Shown: in pieces, positions 48,745-60,993 of the stretch | How positions within the stretch are numbered: the first letter of the stretch is position 1 | Layout of the letters: each line of letters begins with the position of its first letter | DNA from: Helianthus annuus | Lineage: Eukaryota > Streptophyta > Magnoliopsida > Asterales > Asteraceae | Direction: 5' to 3' | Assembly: GCF_002127325.2 (NCBI RefSeq) | Contig: NC_035448.2 | Span: 62,669,751 to 62,733,750 of the forward strand | Length of the DNA stretch: 64,000 nucleotides | The notes under the pieces: model-generated | The model's input: the letters and a program-made list of their open reading frames with translations, nothing else | What the model was told of the DNA's origin: nothing | Database searches by the model: none | Position numbers and translations under genes: made by a program

Positions 48745-49469
48745 TGTAGGTCCCGTTTTTCCAGTGGATCGATAACGTAAACCTATCCTTGTTTATCACA
48801 AACACGGTAACGGGTGCGGAATCCCCGTGACGGTGCAAACCAAACAAAGTGTAAAACACACGCGTAACCAAAAGATTCAATATCTATTGATTAGGGATGA
48901 GTACAACCAGAAACATATACAAACAATGTTTTAAAGACTCTCTCTCAATGTCTCGGCTCTCGTCACTCGTCTAAGTTTCACACAGAAACTAAGAGAGCTA
49001 TATATACTATACACAGACACAGACTTGACAAAACTAAACAGGAACTCGGCGAAACAAATCAAAGTCGACGAAACAAAAGTGTTTCGTCACCTAAACATTC
49101 ATTTCTAATTTTGTTTCGTCGTTGGTGTTGAAGCCCAAAGGCAGTCAGAGGCCCAATTCAAGGTCAAAGCCCAAATGCGGTGTCTCGGCCCAAAGTTGCG
49201 TTTCGTCGACAACTGATTTTATCACAAATTTTCATTTTCAACATAATGACAAAACTAGTGACATCATCATGACATCACTAAGGTGATGTCATGGTGATGT
49301 GTCGGCGGGAAAGGCCGCGTCGCTTCGTGCTTCGCGTGTCGAACTCTGGGGCGCACGACGGAGGAATGTCATGACGTCGGGCTAGAGCCGGACATAACCG
49401 TGTTGAAACCAAGTCGAACCGAGCCGAGTCAACCTGAGCCGAGTCACGTCCACACAAAGTGTATCAACA
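48745..49469 (-). repeat. 5' LTR of gag-only Copia element
   Basis: 725 bp, same limits as its partner. Confidence 0.93.
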
Positions 49470-49474
49470 ACAGG

Positions 49475-52400
49475 CCCCCACTCGACTTGCCCAACATGTT
49501 CTTATCATCATCCGGTGGGTCTTGCCTGTCGTTTCTGCGCCCACTGCAACATGTATGGCCACTTTACTACCAACTGCCGTACTGGTCCCCGTAACACCAC
49601 AGCTCCTGCCACTGCTCATCAAGCTCTGCTCCCAGCCCCGCAAGGCCATCAAGCAGCTCAGGCACCCACAGTCAACGCCCGAGTCTGCTTCGCATGTGGT
49701 GATCCTAACCACTTTGCGAACATGTGCCCGAACAGGGTGGTGAAACAAGAGCCCCAGCAACAAGCAGCACGCGCCAGAACTTTCAACATCAACGTGCGCC
49801 AAGCCCAGGCTGACAACAACGTGGTCAATGGTATGTTCCTTGTGAATGGTATTTATGCATCGTGTTTGTTTGATACTGGAGCCGATAATTGCTTTGTGTC
49901 GTTTGAATTCGAGAAGCTCCTTAGTCGTAAGCGCTCCCATCTCCCCTCGACATTCGATGTTGAAGTCGCTACTGGAAGAACTGTCGCCGTTAATTCTGTT
50001 CTCCGTGATTGTACTCTTAAGCTCAACAATCACATTTTCCCAATCGACCTTATTCCGATGCAACTCAGAAGTTTTGACGTCATAGTAGGCATAGACTTTC
50101 TTCGCGAAAACCATGCTGAAGTTGTGTGCTTCGACAAGATGATACGATTCTCGCTCGGGAATGGTGATTTATTGTGTGTTTACGGTGAAACTGCTTCGAA
50201 AGGTCTCAAGCTCATGTCGTGTGTCCAAGCTAGTAAGTATCTCCGCAAGGAATATAGAGCTTTCTTGGCTAACATTATAGTAGCGGAGAAGGAAAAGAAA
50301 GGTAGACCTGGAGTAAACGATGTTCCAGTGGTCCGTGAATTTCCTCAGGTGTTCCCTGATGATCTTCCTGGACTTCCTCCAAGTCGTGATATCAACTTTC
50401 GTATCGACCTCATTCCTGGAGCCAAACCTGTTGCCAAAGCTCCTTACCGACTCGCCCCATCTGAAATGCGTGAACACTCCAACCAACTTCAAGAATTACT
50501 TGAGAAAGGCTTCATTCGCACGAGCACCTCTCCTTAGGGCGCGCCAGTCCTTTTCGTCAAAAAGAAGGATGGGTCGTTCAGGATGTGCATCAACTATCGG
50601 GAATTGAATAAGCTAACCATGAAGAACCGCTATCCCCTGCCACGCATTGATGATTTGTTTGATCAGCTGCAAGGTGCTACATGTTTCTCGAAGATCGATC
50701 TACGCTCAGGCTATCACCAGTTACGCATTCAAGAAGAAGATATACCCAAAACCGCTTTTCGCACTCGTTACGGCCACTATGAGTTCGTTGTTATGCCTTT
50801 TGGTTTAACTAACGCACCCGCGGTTTTCATGGATCTGATGAATCGCGTGTGTAAGCCATTTCTAGACCGTTTCGTCATTGTGTTCATCAACGATGTCTTG
50901 ATCTATTCCAAATCGAAAACCGAACACGTGCAACATCTACGTTTGGTTCTCGAGCTGCTCCAGGGGAATCATCTTTATGCCAAGTTCTCCAAGTGCGAAT
51001 TCTGGCTAGAAGAGGTTCCGTTTCTGGGTCATATTGTCAATAGTTAAGGTATTCATGTCGACCCCGCGAAGATTGAAGCAGTTAAGAGTTGGATTACGCC
51101 GAAGAACCCGTCTGAAGTTCGTTCTTTTCTCGGACTAGCGGGGTATTATCGATGATTTATTGAAGGATTCTCAAAGATCGCTATGCCGCTTACCGTTCTC
51201 ACGCATAAAGACAAGCCTTTTGTTTGGGGAACCGAACAAGAGTCTGCTTTCCAAACCCTCAAACACATGCTTTGCAATGCTCCCGTTCTCACATTGCCCG
51301 ACAGAAAAGACGATTTCATTATCTATTGTGATGCTTCAAACCTTGGTCTTGGTTGTGTTCATATGCAATGGGACAAGGTTATAGCTTACGCATCTCGTCA
51401 GCTCAAAATCCACGAGAAGAACTATACAACCCATGATCTCGAGCTAGGCGCGGTTGTTTTTGCGTTAAAGATTTGGTGACACTACCTGTATGGTACCAAG
51501 TGTACGATCTTCACCGATCACAGGAGTCTACAACACATCTTTAATCAGAAAGAACTTAATATGCATCAACGCCGATGGATGAACTACTCAACGATTATGA
51601 CTGTGAGATTCGTTATCATCTAGGCAAAGCAAATATCGTAGCCGACGCTCTCAGCAGACGGAGTTATTTGCTCAACATTCGCAATACTCAAGCCCAACAC
51701 GATCTCGAAACCCTCATCCGTGAAGCCCAGCATGCATGTTTCAATGAACGCACTCTGAAGAAGGAAAGAATCTATCACGATGGAGCCCAGCTTGTAAGTA
51801 AATCAAACAGAATTTTCCATTTTCTGGACCGAATTTGGATCCCTAAGCGGACCGATTTGCGACAGATTTTGATGGACGAAGCCCACAAATCTCGATACTC
51901 TATTCACCCCGGTGCCGATAAAATGTACCAGGATCTTCGTTATAAGTACTGGTGGCTGGGTATGAAAAGGGATATTGCTCTCTATGTCGGAAAATGCCTA
52001 ACTTGTGCAAGGGTCAAGGCTGAACATCAAAGGCCCTCTGGCTTACTCGAATAACCACCGATCCCTATGTGGAAGTGGGAGAGTATAGCCATGGACTTCA
52101 TAACCAAGCTTCCACACGCATCATCAGGTCACAACAGCATTTGGGTTGTTGTCGACCGTTTGACCAAATCCGCCCACTTTTTGCCAATACGGGAATACTA
52201 CAAGGTAGGAAGATTAGCCCGAATCTACACCGATGAGATCATTTGTAATCATGGAACGCCTCGCGACATCATCTCAGACCGTGACGCTCGGGTTACCTCG
52301 CGACTGTGGGAAACGTTTCAAGCTGCTCTCGGTACTACGCTTAACCTGAGTACCGCATTCCACCCTCAAACCGACGGTCAGACTAAGAGAACGATCCGTA

Positions 52401-53141
52401 CTCTTGAGGACATGCTCCTTTCGTGTGTCATAGATTTCGGTGGTAATTAGGACAAATACCTGTCGTTAGTCGAATTCTCCTACAACAACAGTTATCATAC
52501 CAGCATCCAAATGGCACCATTCGAGGCCTTATACGGAAGAAGATGTCGATCTCCTATTGTATGGCACGAGATTGGTCACTCGCAATTAACCGGTCCTGAG
52601 CTATTGCAAGAAACGACTGACAAAGTCCTCCAAATTCGAGACAACTTGTTGAAAGCTCGAAGTCGACAGAAAAGTTACGCCGATAGACGATGCAAGCCCC
52701 TTGAATTTGACGTTGGCGACTACGTACTCCTAAAGGTATCACCTTGGAAGGGTGTGGTCAGATTCAGCAAGAAAGGGAAACTAGCGCCTCGATATGTTGG
52801 ACCTTTTAAGATTCCTGAAAGGATCGGAAAAGTCGCCTACAGACTCGAACTACCAGAGGAACTTAGTAATGTCCACCCGACTTTCCACGTGTCAAACCTC
52901 CGAAAGTGCCTGGCTCAGCATGATTTAATTGTACCTCTCGAGGACCTCCAAATAAACGAAACACTACACTTCGTGGAGAAGCCTGTCGAAATCATGGATC
53001 GCCAAACCAAGCAGCTCAGACGCTCACGCATTCCTATTGTGAAAGTCCGATGAGAAGGCGAACGAGGCGCGGAATTCACTTGGGAACTCGAAAGCGACAT
53101 GAAGGCGAATTACCCACAATTGTTTGTTACGACTTCTACTT
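49475..53141 (+). pseudogene. Tekay pol: zinc knuckles, protease, RT, RNase H, integrase, chromodomain-like end
   Basis: In order: CCHC knuckles at about 49536 and 49685; protease FDTGAD at about 49870; RT from about 50390 ([28 protein letters not shown]); RNase H around 51320-51480; integrase with an HHCC end ([11 protein letters not shown], about 51995) and core from 52085; C-terminal block ending near 53141. Stops: 50535 TAG, 51045 TAA, 51153 TGA, 51477 TGA, 52052 TAA, 52448 TAG, 53051 TGA. A 1-base deletion lies near 51575. The RT active site reads FINDV instead of FIDDV (Asn at 50889). The integrase Glu is Lys at 52385 (TKR for TER). Dead copy. Confidence 0.92.
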
Positions 53142-53176
53142 AATTTCGGGACGAAATTCCCTAAACAAGGGGAGGC

Positions 53177-55960
53177 TGTAACACCCCAATGTTTCGAAAG
53201 TCAAAGTCAAAGTCAAGAGTAAAGTCAAAGGAGGAAAAGATCGCTAATTGCAATCTGTCTCTCCTTGCTCCATTCTGCTTGACTTCTTTGACTTGTAGAT
53301 AGTCTATTTTATGTTTTACGTTAGTTGTATTATATGGTGTAATTGTTAATAATCGCAGTAATCGAGATATATTTATCGCTACAAATCGCTTTACGACTAT
53401 GAATAATAGGAAGTAACAATGCGATAAAGTTAATTAAATGCTAATCGAACTAATCTAATCAACATCGCGCTCGCAACTCGAAGTTCGCATTTTTGGTGTT
53501 TGTTATACGTGTGTGTGTGCCTTATGTGTTATTTGTGCATGTTTACTTTTGTTATATGTGGTAATCAATCGAATCGTAATCGAAGTCAATCGCAATCGAA
53601 TCGCAATCGCAAAATGAATACGAAATAAGGATGATTGTATGTTGATATAGTATCATAATTAGTGGAGAAGAGATGGTGCGAGATATGAGTGGTTGGGATT
53701 AAAAGTAATTTGACTAGGAAACTCCATTGCATCGCATCGCTCGCAATCGAAATCGACACGGCAAAACTCGGCACACAAAACACTCAGATCAACGACTGAT
53801 TGATCAGGCGACCAACCGATTGACCAGCCGTTCGATCGGACTGCTGTCCGATCGGACAGGCTGACCGATCAAGCTGCCCAGCCGACCGGCTAGTCCTTTC
53901 CCCTTTTCGAACTCTATAAATACCCATGTCACTTTCATTCTTTCCACTTTTGGAAACTCTCTGATCGAACAGCCCGTGCTCCCCACCTTTTCTTCGATTT
54001 CTCTCGATTCCGGTAAGATCTCGTCCTAAACCTTGTACTTTCTTAATCTACACGCACTCCTACACCTTTCTATCTTTTAAATCTTAACTTGTAACCATGA
54101 AATCACCAAGATTCAAGGTGTTATAGGATGACGTCATCATGTGTTCTTGAAGAACATCATGTTTTGGCCTCAATCCACCAAGAACAACTTAGATCTAACC
54201 GATTTCCACATAAATTAACAAAGATCTCCCATAGATCTAAACATATTCGCAATAAAAAGGATTGAAAGTTGGTTTCTCACTTTCTTTCAACTCTTTTACA
54301 CTCAGTGCACTCAAAACCGATAGAATCGGACCTTGTTCTAGTCTCCTACTCATTCTTAGTGTTGTGCTAGTACAAGATCTGGATTCTACTCATGAGACCA
54401 CCGATTTGGGTTAACCAAGAACAACCATCTTGAACCAGTTAACTGGTCGAACTAGGGTGATTCCTGTTTGATCGGGTCACTTGGGTCACGATGGGGTTCT
54501 GTTGGCTAACACGTTGTCAAGAAGTCTCGATAAAACGACAAACAATCAAAACGACCAAGTGTAAGAAGAACAGGCTGACCAGGACGGAGTACCGTCCGAT
54601 CGGACAGTCACCCGAACGACTGGTTAGCCGAACGGCTATCACCTTGGGTCCCACACTTAATCAATTTCAAATGAAGTTTAAGTATTGAATGAATTGCTAA
54701 CCGATCGGACTACCATCCGATCGGATTACTCTTTGGTTCATGAGATACTTGAGCTTTAACACTTAAACAATTTTCAACATGTTCAATGCACTAGGAATGC
54801 CACCCGATCGAACAACTGTCCGATCGCGTGACAACCTGATGTGAACTTGTTCTCGCTGAAGTTGCCAGCCAAACAGGTTGCCAGCCGATCGGACGACCGT
54901 CCGATCGACCGACATGAAAGGTAGAGGTACTTCAATGTTTTCAAAATGCTACAACAAAAACTTCAAAAGTCAAACCATCATACACAGACACATCCTTCTC
55001 AAAGAAAGAAACAATCCACTCGAACGGCCATCCGATCGGATAGCCATCGGAACGGATTGTCACACGCACGGTCAGCTGTTCGATCGGACTGCCGTCCGAT
55101 CGACCAGCTGTCCGACCCATCAACACTTGTTTCCGTTTTACGCGTCTCTTATCGTTATGCTATCGTTCTGATCAGGCTAACCTTACTCTCTAAGCGCTCC
55201 CTTCAATCCATCAACCGCTGTGAGTATACTCGATCCCTTTTTGCTTTCGCACTTTTGGGTGTTACATACGTTACTTATTCTAAATCACATCGAACACACT
55301 ACGCAATACTATTTAAACGCAAACCATTACCGCATGTTATACGTGACTTAATGAATGCTTGTTTGTTATGTTTACACATGGAACGCTGTCTACCTGCCTT
55401 AGCAACGATAATACTATAGTTTGGACTCAGCACCCATTCACATTGGGGTTGTTAAGGACAATTACTTACATGGATTACTGTGGTGATCATGTATTAAGAA
55501 CTGCCTTGCGTAGTCAACCCGCAGTCATTGGTATCGATAGGTTCATGTCGATAACTAACATGCTTCGTTTTACTCAGTGTACGTGCTGGTTATGCGTAAA
55601 CTATTTCGAACTCTATATGGTATTATCAAACTTGTGTACCTTTACACTATGTGTATTGACTTTTATTTTAACGTATGTGACAGGTGCTTAGGATGTCTAT
55701 TTGCTTGGAAATCGAGGCTAGGAAAGAGTCTCAGTAACCAACAAATAGTTGTCTGTACTAAATAAATCTGAGTTGTCGAAACATGAATTTTTTTTTTTGA
55801 GATATCGAATGTCTGTAATAACTTTGTTACTTGATGGGTTACGGTATGGAACGTGATATTTAAACTATCTAGTAAATTAGTTGTTATGGAATTTCTCTTG
55901 AACAATCTGTTTCGCTCAGAGCCGCGCTCCGATGTTTCCGCCATCGGTTGGGGTGTGACA
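53177..55960 (+). repeat. Right LTR of Tekay-like element
   Basis: 2784 bp, TGTAACACCCCAATG to GGGTGTGACA. TATA box at 53915-53922. CCGATCGG clusters conserved in position, with some units gained or lost relative to the left LTR. Confidence 0.93.
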
Positions 55961-57987
55961 TAAATCTTGCGAGATTTATAAGTAGATGCGTCTACCACTT
56001 GATTATTGTTAAATATATATGGAGATTTTACCTTCACTTGGGAGAGCATCCTAAATATACATATCTCCTAATGAATAACAATAGATGTGTGCAAATCACT
56101 TATGGCAAAATTTTGAATGCCATGTTATTGAGTATCGATCTAGTTGACTATATCTCACACATAATAGTGATTGTAGACGAGAAACATTCATCTTGTTGGT
56201 GATGAATGTGTTCACCAAGTGACTTGGATTAAGACTTATATTTAAGTACTTATGAGTCAATGGTAGATTGTTGGAGAGCAAAGGTAAACAAGTTATGTTC
56301 CTTAAATGAATGTTGAAATTTAGCTATGTGCTATATACAATAATTTGTGAGACCTTGCAAAATATTGATGTTTTAGGATTATGAATAAGTCTCATTATTT
56401 TGTCTTAACAAGGGATGAATGTTGCAAAGTGATATTATGATATCCTTAGGGCTGTGAAGAATCAGAATGATGCATCTTCTGTTCACATGCTAAAGTATTG
56501 TAGTCTAAAGCATGCTAGATTAGTACTTGGTTAATTATGGGTATTGGCGGAGACTAATTAATTCTAAACATTCAAATGGGTATGAACACAAAAGAATTTG
56601 TGTACAGACAAAATTAAGGGAGAATTTTTCATTCATTATAAGGAAAAGACATGTAACTTTTGAAGAGTTTGTTTGAAAAGCTAATGAGGAGAACTTATTG
56701 TCTAAGCTTATTCTAGATGTTAAATTAGAATTAGTCTAATTTGGTGACAATATTATGACAATGGCATGTGTTGCTTTGGTCAGCTCGGAAGCTTATGTAA
56801 GCTAATGTAATATGAGTTGAATTCACTGATACAATGAGGTTGATCTTGTTCAGTCATATGTGTATAAATGTCGTTATAAGTGAAGTTACATAAATTTTGA
56901 TCAAATGGAAAGAAATGTGGGGGAGGATCTATTTAGAAACAACCCTCTAAGGGTATGTAGAAATGGTTTTCATTACCCCATCTAGATGATATCCTATAAC
57001 ACTTAAGTGTGGGGGTGTCTTGCATTTGTATCATAAAAGTTTGGCAATAAGGATTTTGTAATCCAATCTAACATTGCAAACAAACGACTAAGTGGAGGAC
57101 ACAAATGTCGTAGTGTATAATAGAGATGTGTTTGCCTTAAATGATACGTGTATCTTAGAAAGACAAATATTATAACCAGATTCAGATGGCCACTAAGGTT
57201 ATAGTCTTAGAAGTTGACAATAGGCAAAATTAACTTACGAGTTAAGAACACATCATGACCAACTGATCTCAAATACGCAAAGTTATTTGTTAATGTTATG
57301 GATTCAACAACCTGAGGGTTTATTGGAGATCAAGTCGTGGAATTAGACTGAAGCCCATGGAAAAAGGGTATGTGAAGGACACCTAACTTAGTTGACTAGA
57401 GATCCCAAGATCTAAGTTCAATAGGACAACTAACTCATATGCCTAAAGTTGGTCACTGTGGAGGCATAAATGATATGCATAAGCTAGTATATATGGTTAT
57501 ACATACCCCCAAAGTATAAAAGGGTGTTTAAATACGTCTTAGTCTATTCCTATGATATTCAGTGACAAAGAGTGAGGCTAAGCATAATATGTGGAAAATG
57601 ATTTGGATAAATCATGATAACCACAATGCTTTTTAATGATCTAAGGAGAATCACCTATGTTAGAGAGAAGTGAGGTCGCTTCGAATGGAATTGAGGGCAC
57701 AATTCCTAGAGCTCTCGCAGAACCAGGAAAGTGTTCCACGACCATTATTGGACACGACTATGAGAAGATGACCCGGCTAGGGAGAGTCATGTGTGAAGTG
57801 TGTTGTCGTCTACACAAACGGCAGACGAGTTCAAAGACATCGAGATCTACTCAGAGCTAGTGGGCTAAGTGCATTTCATGAGCGAAGGTTCAAAGGGTAA
57901 CACCTACCTATCGTATGCAAAACTCAACTATTGAGGTCCCATTGGAAACTTTATGTGTTTTGAACGATCTCCATTCATGTGGGGGAT
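55961..57987 (+). other. Outer element internal sequence, right part, non-coding
   Basis: No gene recognised on either strand. Ends in a GTGGGGGAT purine tract just before the right LTR. Confidence 0.5.
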
Positions 57988-58805
57988 TGTTGGAAATTTG
58001 GTGAATGGATATTTAGTGAATTATAATATGATGAAATTATAATTATTAATAAACTCTTCATATGGTGAACTAAAGACTAAACTCTCAAGTAGAGTTTTAA
58101 TGTCTTTTAATTTGAGTCTTTATGTCTCAAATTAAGTCTCTAATTAAGTGAGACTTTTCATTCATCCTCAACTCTTGTATATTGATAGGCTATATGCCTC
58201 ATTTGAGAAGGAAGAACATCTAGAAAAATACAAGAAAATTACATGAATATATGGAGAGTTATTGAAAAGAAAAAATACTTGAAGACCCATGTATTGGGTA
58301 CTTAGAGAGATATGTTTTCTCTATTCGATTTCACCACCATCACATCTTTATTTGTTCCATAAGTTCAAACACTACAATTATCCGGTGTAACCTCGGGCGC
58401 GTGGCCATCTTCGGCAGTACTGCTTCGGCTGTTGTACCCTAGGAGACAGACGCGTCGTCTTTGGTAGAGGCGTGAAATCTGTTTTAAGGGAAACGTGTTG
58501 AACACGTGGCTCAACCAAAATCGTCAACGTTTTAGTGTGTTCTTTGTTGCAGACAAGGAGTATTTTTCAAGACTCAAGATGATGAATACTCGAGTCTAAG
58601 ATGCTATCAAGTGCGCGTGAAGGACCCACCAGAGATGCGGCTTGAATCAAGATTGGTATATATAATTATATTTTATATATTTTATATTCCTTTCATTTAG
58701 TCACTGCAACTGCTATTGTACTATGATATTTTCTACGAATAACGAGAGTCTTGTTATTATATATTTTGTAATTATATTTTATAAAAGGTGAACCTAATTG
58801 CTACA
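57988..58805 (+). repeat. Right LTR of outer element
   Basis: 818 bp, TGTTGGAAATTTGG to TTGCTACA. About 10 bp longer than its partner through small indels. Confidence 0.9.
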
Positions 58806-58944
58806 AGCCTTTCTGTATTTTAACCATTTTCAAACTAAAAAATTACAGTGATGACTAACGAGAAGGGGATAACAAATCACGGTGGAAAGGTTTGCACAAT
58901 GCAATTGTGTGACATAGTCATGGCGGTCAGAATGTAGTCATTAG

Positions 58945-59500
58945 TTATTAACAAACTTACTACAATAGATGCAACATAATGTAAAATTCAATACTTTAGT
59001 AATATCTCCTGATGGTGTTTTAAACGTATTAACAAACTTACTATAATAGATACAACAGAGTAACCATTCGACAATTCTTAGGAGGTATCTTTAATATTCA
59101 TTGATTGGTTTGCTAACTTATTCTCTCTCTTTCTATACCAAAAATTCAAGAAATATTGGATGTATCCTGTGATAATTGTCGAATGGTTAGTAATTCCTCA
59201 TATTGATCATGTATAGACGCGTAAAACATTTAAAACACCATTAGAAGATATTCCAAATGCACTAAATTTCAATTTTTTAATATATGCACTATAATAAGTT
59301 TGTGTAAAGTTACGGACTATAAAACTAATAGCACAATGTACCAACATGCTCACAATTGCATTGACAATATTTTTTAAGCCGGTAGGACGACACGTCGTTT
59401 CTACATGCCATTTTGACCAATAGAGACGACATGACATGTCGTCTCTATAGATTCTATAGAGACTACCTATATCGTTCCTATACGGGTTTTTTCTTGTAGT
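58945..59500. mobile_element. Foldback segment with CACTA-like end
   Basis: GTGTTTTAAACGTATT (about 59014) and AAACATTTAAAACACCATTA (about 59224) are parts of an ~80-bp imperfect inverted repeat. GTAACCATTCGACAATTCTTA and its near complement at about 59170 form an inner pair. The right side ends in GACGACATGACATGTCGTC and TTTTTTCTTGTAGTG, the inverse of a CACTACAAGAAA terminus. A matching left terminus was not found. Confidence 0.5.
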
Positions 59501-60990
59501 GTTGTACAATGTCTCTCTACAATGATATGTGTCCTTTCATCCTCATCGTCTGTTTATAATGTTGTTTTCTAGGTTAAAAGTAATCAACAGAAACAAAAGC
59601 ATTGTGTAAACATCTATGAACACTAGCTCTTGAATAACACAATAATAGTTTCTCACATATGAGCCAAAACATTCGCGGATAACCTTCTTTTCGATGGGAA
59701 CCCTAATAGGATGTTAGATTAGCGGTGAAACAATGTGACTTAAAACTTTTATACAAGCTTCTTTATATGAACACATTGGTAGAATGTCTTTTAATAAACA
59801 TATCCTTAATTAAGTGGTTTAAGACAGTCAATTTGATGGTTTATTTCTATTAAAAACACACAAACACATATATGTGGAGAGGTTCAATGGTGAACATTAA
59901 AAAAATAGAGAACTAAGAAATAATGTATTTAACGTGTTAAATATATATTACAAATTCAATTTAAAATGCTAAAAATAATATTTTCAAAATATGTTTTTGG
60001 TTAGTTATATTTAGTGGTTGATAGTTTGATTATATTTGTCACTTTATGATTTATTATGGATAGTATGAGGCAATGGCAGTGTATTATGGATAGTAGGAGG
60101 TAATGGTAGTTTATTATAGATGGTATGATAGATGAAAAATGAAAGTGTATTCAAAATAGTATACCAAAAAACGTGTTATATCATGTTTATACATATAAAT
60201 ACACATGTGCATTTCTAATATTGATAATGTAAAAAGTATTGTATTACAGATGATTTTGTAAATAAAAACTACAATTGTTTAATACTGGTAATGTATTACG
60301 GAATTTATCAAAGAAATGATACATATGCACATGTGCATCGATAATTGTTACTCGAAATTTTTTAGGGACGAAATACAACGATTTTTAGAAAAAAAATATT
60401 AAAAAAAAATTGTGTGATTTTTAGATATTTTTAGGTACTTTTTGTTGTGTTCACATTGTTTCTCGTTGTTCTCGCCATAAAGGGTGACTCCTAACGGATC
60501 TTTATCCTATATACGAAAATGTGTGACCACCACTTGTTATTTTTTATGTTGTAACCATTACCGACAAACGACTAATAGTTATGATTATTAAAATTCATTA
60601 TTCCATATTTCAATTATTAGTTAATTTAATTTGTCAAGAAATGGTGGTGATAGAGTGTTTTCTCTTCGTCCATGAGACGGAAGGATTCAAATTATACAAG
60701 ATGCATGTATAAAAAATATATATATGTAACTACCCGTTACCTATATGACCGTCGCTGTTAGTTGTCGCTGAAGAACGCAACACCCTTTCGACTTGGAATG
60801 CACCGAGGGGTCATAGAGGGTGACTGCCGAAAAAAAAGAATGAGGAGAAAAATATCGAGAGGACAGGATAGATGAGTAGTATCGAGAGGACAAGATAGAT
60901 GATTAGATATGATATGAAATCATGCATTGCTATATATAGAGGTAATGGTGATGATGGTTACCCGTAAATGGGGGATTCGCTAGTTACAAA
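59501..60990. other. Non-coding
   Basis: AT-rich, no gene. TATGGATAGTA(G/T)GAGG(C/T)AATGG repeats about twice at 60055-60125. GAGTAGTATCGAGAGGACA-type duplication at 60850-60890. Confidence 0.4.
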
Positions 60991-60993
60991 ATG

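Larger units (their letters stand above)
39988..49469 (-). mobile_element. Gag-only Copia retrotransposon, 9.48 kb, ACAGG target duplication
   Basis: Two LTRs of exactly 725 bp (39988-40712, 48745-49469), flanked by ACAGG (39983-39987, 49470-49474). Orientation is minus: a tRNA-Met primer site lies at 48731-48742 beside the right LTR, and a polypurine tract (AAGGGGGAGTT on the minus strand) at 40713-40725 beside the left. A large gag is present. No protease, integrase, RT or RNase H was recognised in the remaining ~2.7 kb, so transposition would depend on another element. Confidence 0.92.
35080..55960 (+). mobile_element. Ty3/gypsy chromovirus, Tekay-like, TAAAT target duplication
   Basis: LTRs at 35080-37835 (2756 bp) and 53177-55960 (2784 bp), flanked by TAAAT (35075-35079, 55961-55965). 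A tRNA-Met primer site (TGGTATCAGAGCC, 37839-37851) and a polypurine tract (AAGGGGAGG, 53167-53175) are present. Order gag, zinc knuckles, protease, RT, RNase H, integrase, and a C-terminal block of the type II chromodomain kind (RRSRIPIVKVR...FTWE), as in Tekay/Del chromoviruses. The gag is split by a 9.5-kb Copia insertion. Without it the element is about 11.4 kb. Confidence 0.93.
31760..58805 (+). mobile_element. Outer LTR element (LARD-like) enclosing two younger elements
   Basis: LTRs at 31760-32567 (808 bp) and 57988-58805 (818 bp) align along their length, from GTTGGAAATTTGGTGAATGG-type starts to CTACA ends. The first begins TA where the second has TG. A GTGGGGGAT polypurine-like tract precedes the right LTR. 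After removing the inner elements, only about 4.5 kb of internal sequence remains. It has no recognised gag or pol, so the element looks like a non-autonomous large retrotransposon derivative. Flanking 5-mers differ (GGTAT, AGCCT). Confidence 0.8.

Noticed and set aside
49464..50114. 216-codon minus-strand frame
   Set aside because: It is antisense to the zinc-knuckle and protease part of the Tekay pol, which is clearly the coding strand.
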